From a virus, in IMG/VR virus record IMGVR_UViG_3300043777_000173, positions 1 to 64,000 of that record: DNA of 64,000 nucleotides, one strand, 5' to 3'. Position numbers and translations under genes: made by a program. Numbering within the stretch: the first letter of the stretch is position 1; each line of letters starts with the position of its first letter. Of this stretch, positions 62,495 to 64,000 are shown one piece after another. The notes beneath the pieces were generated by a model. It saw only the letters and a program-made list of their open reading frames with translations, searched no databases and was not told where the DNA came from.

Positions 62495-63277
62495 TTAACA
62501 GTCTCCGCAATAAGCCTGACTCTCTGCTCTCCTGTTATGTATATCCTCGTGGCCCTTCTGGTCCACGAACATCGAACACATCATGCACCAGGCCCTCTCG
62601 GTCATCTTCTCCCCGAGGGTCACAATGGCCTTCTCATTGCTCTTGACCCTCGCGAGGAACTCCGCTTTTTTCTTCTGGAGCATCAGCTCGGTTTCGAGGG
62701 CCACCCACCGGGTTCCCACATCAAATTTCCATGCTCGCTCGCAAGCGGGCAGCTCGCAAATTGGCACGCCCCACTTATCATGATTGAATCTGTTCTTCTT
62801 ACAAATGATGCACTCCCGGCAATTCAGGAGCATCTGCTTGTAGGCATTGGTCAGCCGCACGGAGCATTGATTCCCGTCCAGCACATACCTCGAATCCGCG
62901 AAATGCAATGTCCGGTCTCTTGTGTTCCCATAAACACTCTGCCTACAGCACCGGCACATGGCAAACGCCATGCTCTGCTCCTCGACGCCAATCCAATACC
63001 GATATTCCTCCTGGCCTAGATTCCCCTTGGGGATCGAAAACTTGGCCTCTACATGCCACCCGCCCGGCGAATACCCATAACGCGGAACACACTGGTAGTG
63101 ATAAAAATCCCCTCTCGTATATTGGCCCTTGACTTGCTTACATCCAAGGAGGACCTCTCTAATCACGGCCTTCGAGCAAGTCGGACAGATTCCGGCCACG
63201 TCTTGAGGCTCCTCCCTCTTGGGAAGGCGGATGCCTCCGGGCATTGCCAATCGGCGGAGCATGTAGGGCGGTATCAT
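62495..63277 (-). CDS. Multi-zinc-ribbon protein, 260 aa
   Basis: Four Cys clusters: CPTCSKAV, CRCCRQS, CRECIICKKN and the C-terminal CMMC...CGDC, with a conserved-looking Trp/Tyr-rich middle (YRYWIGVEEQSMAF). Possibly a carrier or scaffold with several zinc sites. Starts in an ATGA overlap. Confidence 0.65.
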   Translation of the reverse strand: MIPPYMLRRLAMPGGIRLPKREEPQDVAGICPTCSKAVIREVLLGCKQVKGQYTRGDFYHYQCVPRYGYSPGGWHVEAKFSIPKGNLGQEEYRYWIGVEEQSMAFAMCRCCRQSVYGNTRDRTLHFADSRYVLDGNQCSVRLTNAYKQMLLNCRECIICKKNRFNHDKWGVPICELPACERAWKFDVGTRWVALETELMLQKKKAEFLARVKSNEKAIVTLGEKMTERAWCMMCSMFVDQKGHEDIHNRRAESQAYCGDC

Positions 63278-63606
63278 CGAGGCCTCTTAAACTCTTTGCT
63301 TCCATACAAATAGAGCGTGTTACCTTCTTTGTTACCCCAATCTGCCATATCTAGGTGCCCCTTGAAGGTTGCCAGCAGCTTGTATCCCTTGCTCAACAAC
63401 GCCTTCTTTTGTTTCTCAAATCCCTCTTCAGACTCGCCAATCACTGTCATCGTGACGGTGTTGTATCGCCCTCTGCACCCATTCCGGGGTTTCATCGTGT
63501 CGAACTTCGAGGCATCGCGTCGAGAAAACGCATCATCAAAACCCAGACAGTCGATCTCTCCGATCAATCGCACCGCGCAACATCCCGGCATTTCTAGTAC
63601 ACGCAC
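63274..63606 (-). CDS. Hypothetical protein, 110 aa
   Basis: GTG start whose ribosome site GGGGAGG comes from hairpin repeat copy 15. C-terminal half (VTMTVIGESEEGFEKQKKAL, LYLYGSKEF) is alpha/beta. First gene of the biosynthetic block visible in the window. Not recognised. Confidence 0.6.
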   Translation of the reverse strand: MRVLEMPGCCAVRLIGEIDCLGFDDAFSRRDASKFDTMKPRNGCRGRYNTVTMTVIGESEEGFEKQKKALLSKGYKLLATFKGHLDMADWGNKEGNTLYLYGSKEFKRPR

Positions 63607-63610
63607 AAAC

Positions 63611-63634
63611 CCTCCCCGCCTAAAACGGGGTTAG
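63611..63634 (+). repeat. Dispersed hairpin repeat, copy 15
   Basis: CCTCCCCG-CCTAAAA-CGGGGTTAG; the stem change T to C turns a G-U into a G-C, so pairing is kept. Antisense to transcription, giving GGGGAGG to the gene at 63606. Confidence 0.85.
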
Positions 63635-63639
63635 CTGGC

Positions 63640-64000
63640 TCCTTCCCTCCGAGCCTTGCGGCCCGGAGGATTTTATCGGCGGAGGTCGGCTGTTTCCGAC
63701 TCGCCGGGAGCTGTATGCAAAGTTGAGCTTATCGAGCGCACCGGGCCAACCGGGATTGATCATTCCCCGACTGGCTCGGGCCTTGCATCGCGGCATGGCC
63801 AGACTAATCTGGGCTAGCCTTATTTCGCTCTAGGCCCTTAATCGGTTCGGCATTAAACAGCCTCTGTCGGCGTTTCGCTCGCACATTGGCTACGCAGACG
63901 CACACAGCGCCTGGCTTCCCCAAGGGACTATGAGGACGTTGGTGCTGTCCTCTCCTCCTGCCCGACCATTCAGTCGTGCAAGACCAAAATGTGGACTCGC
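63640..64000 (-). ncRNA. ORF-free, hairpin-rich region to window end
   Basis: All frames are broken by stops. Hairpins include 63646-63669 (10 bp, with GCAA tetraloop and one G-U on the minus strand), 63685-63700 (GTCGG/CCGAC), 63766-63780 (CCCGA/TCGGG) and 63799-63812 (CCAGA/TCTGG). The minus-strand tetraloop and wobble suggest a folded leader or large structured RNA ahead of the biosynthetic block. It continues beyond the window. Confidence 0.5.

Noticed and set aside
1146-63634. CRISPR array built from the dispersed repeat
   Set aside because: Copies are separated by irregular distances from under 1 kb to over 12 kb, occur on both strands and inside genes; no regular spacers and no cas genes.

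Overview
This window is part of a tailed-phage genome, most likely a short-tailed (podovirus-like) dsDNA phage. It has terminase subunits, a 695-residue portal, a scaffold, an N4-gp56-type major capsid protein, large internal/ejection-type virion proteins, and no tape-measure or sheath genes. The host is probably a soil acidobacterium. This is a soft inference from several Sec-signal proteins with Acidobacteriota-like style (for example a signal peptide followed by QELPDTPQP). Both ends are open, so the genome is larger than 64 kb.

Layout: (1) 0.1-3.6 kb, leftward: small accessory genes, many below 60 codons, behind a structured non-coding leader. (2) 3.7-3.9 kb: a divergent control region. 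(3) 4.0-42.7 kb, rightward: terminase, small virion proteins, two giant secreted proteins, a lectin-like protein, portal, scaffold, capsid, Tlde1-type muralytic enzyme, histidine phosphatase, adaptor pair, tail and ejection proteins. (4) 42.7-43.1 kb: a terminator-bearing leader and an orphan tyrosine-recombinase core-binding domain. (5) 43.2-54.9 kb, leftward: replication and metabolism (phosphoesterases, DUF3987-type helicase, family A DNA polymerase fused to a uracil-DNA glycosylase, AAA ATPase, OB-fold-like protein, PD-(D/E)XK exonuclease) and a small membrane/lipoprotein cassette. (6) 55.0-63.6 kb, leftward: a biosynthetic block with two COOH-NH2 amidoligases, an ATP-grasp ligase, a class II glutamine amidotransferase, a GNAT acetyltransferase, several zinc ribbons and an ECF-type sigma factor, preceded by an ORF-free, hairpin-rich stretch that runs off the window.

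Three signals cut across this layout. First, eight promoters share GTAATAT, exactly 17 bp, then TCTAAAC. They stand in front of every other transcription unit but are absent from the block encoding the ECF sigma factor, suggesting a phage sigma regulon in which that block is expressed first. Second, a ~23-bp hairpin repeat occurs 15 times, between and inside genes, in three coding frames. Its copies donate Shine-Dalgarno sequences, start codons and stop codons, and copies inside genes carry changes that remove in-frame stops. Third, three core genes (capsid, UDG-DNA polymerase, AAA ATPase) are each cut by an ORF of a different nuclease family (HNH, LAGLIDADG, endonuclease VII). Precise removal restores an uninterrupted, family-like protein, so these are either very compact introns or seamless endonuclease insertions that leave working split genes.

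Genes are tightly packed, with ATGA, GTGA and TAATG overlaps indicating translational coupling. Functions come from motif recognition by eye; no database search was possible.
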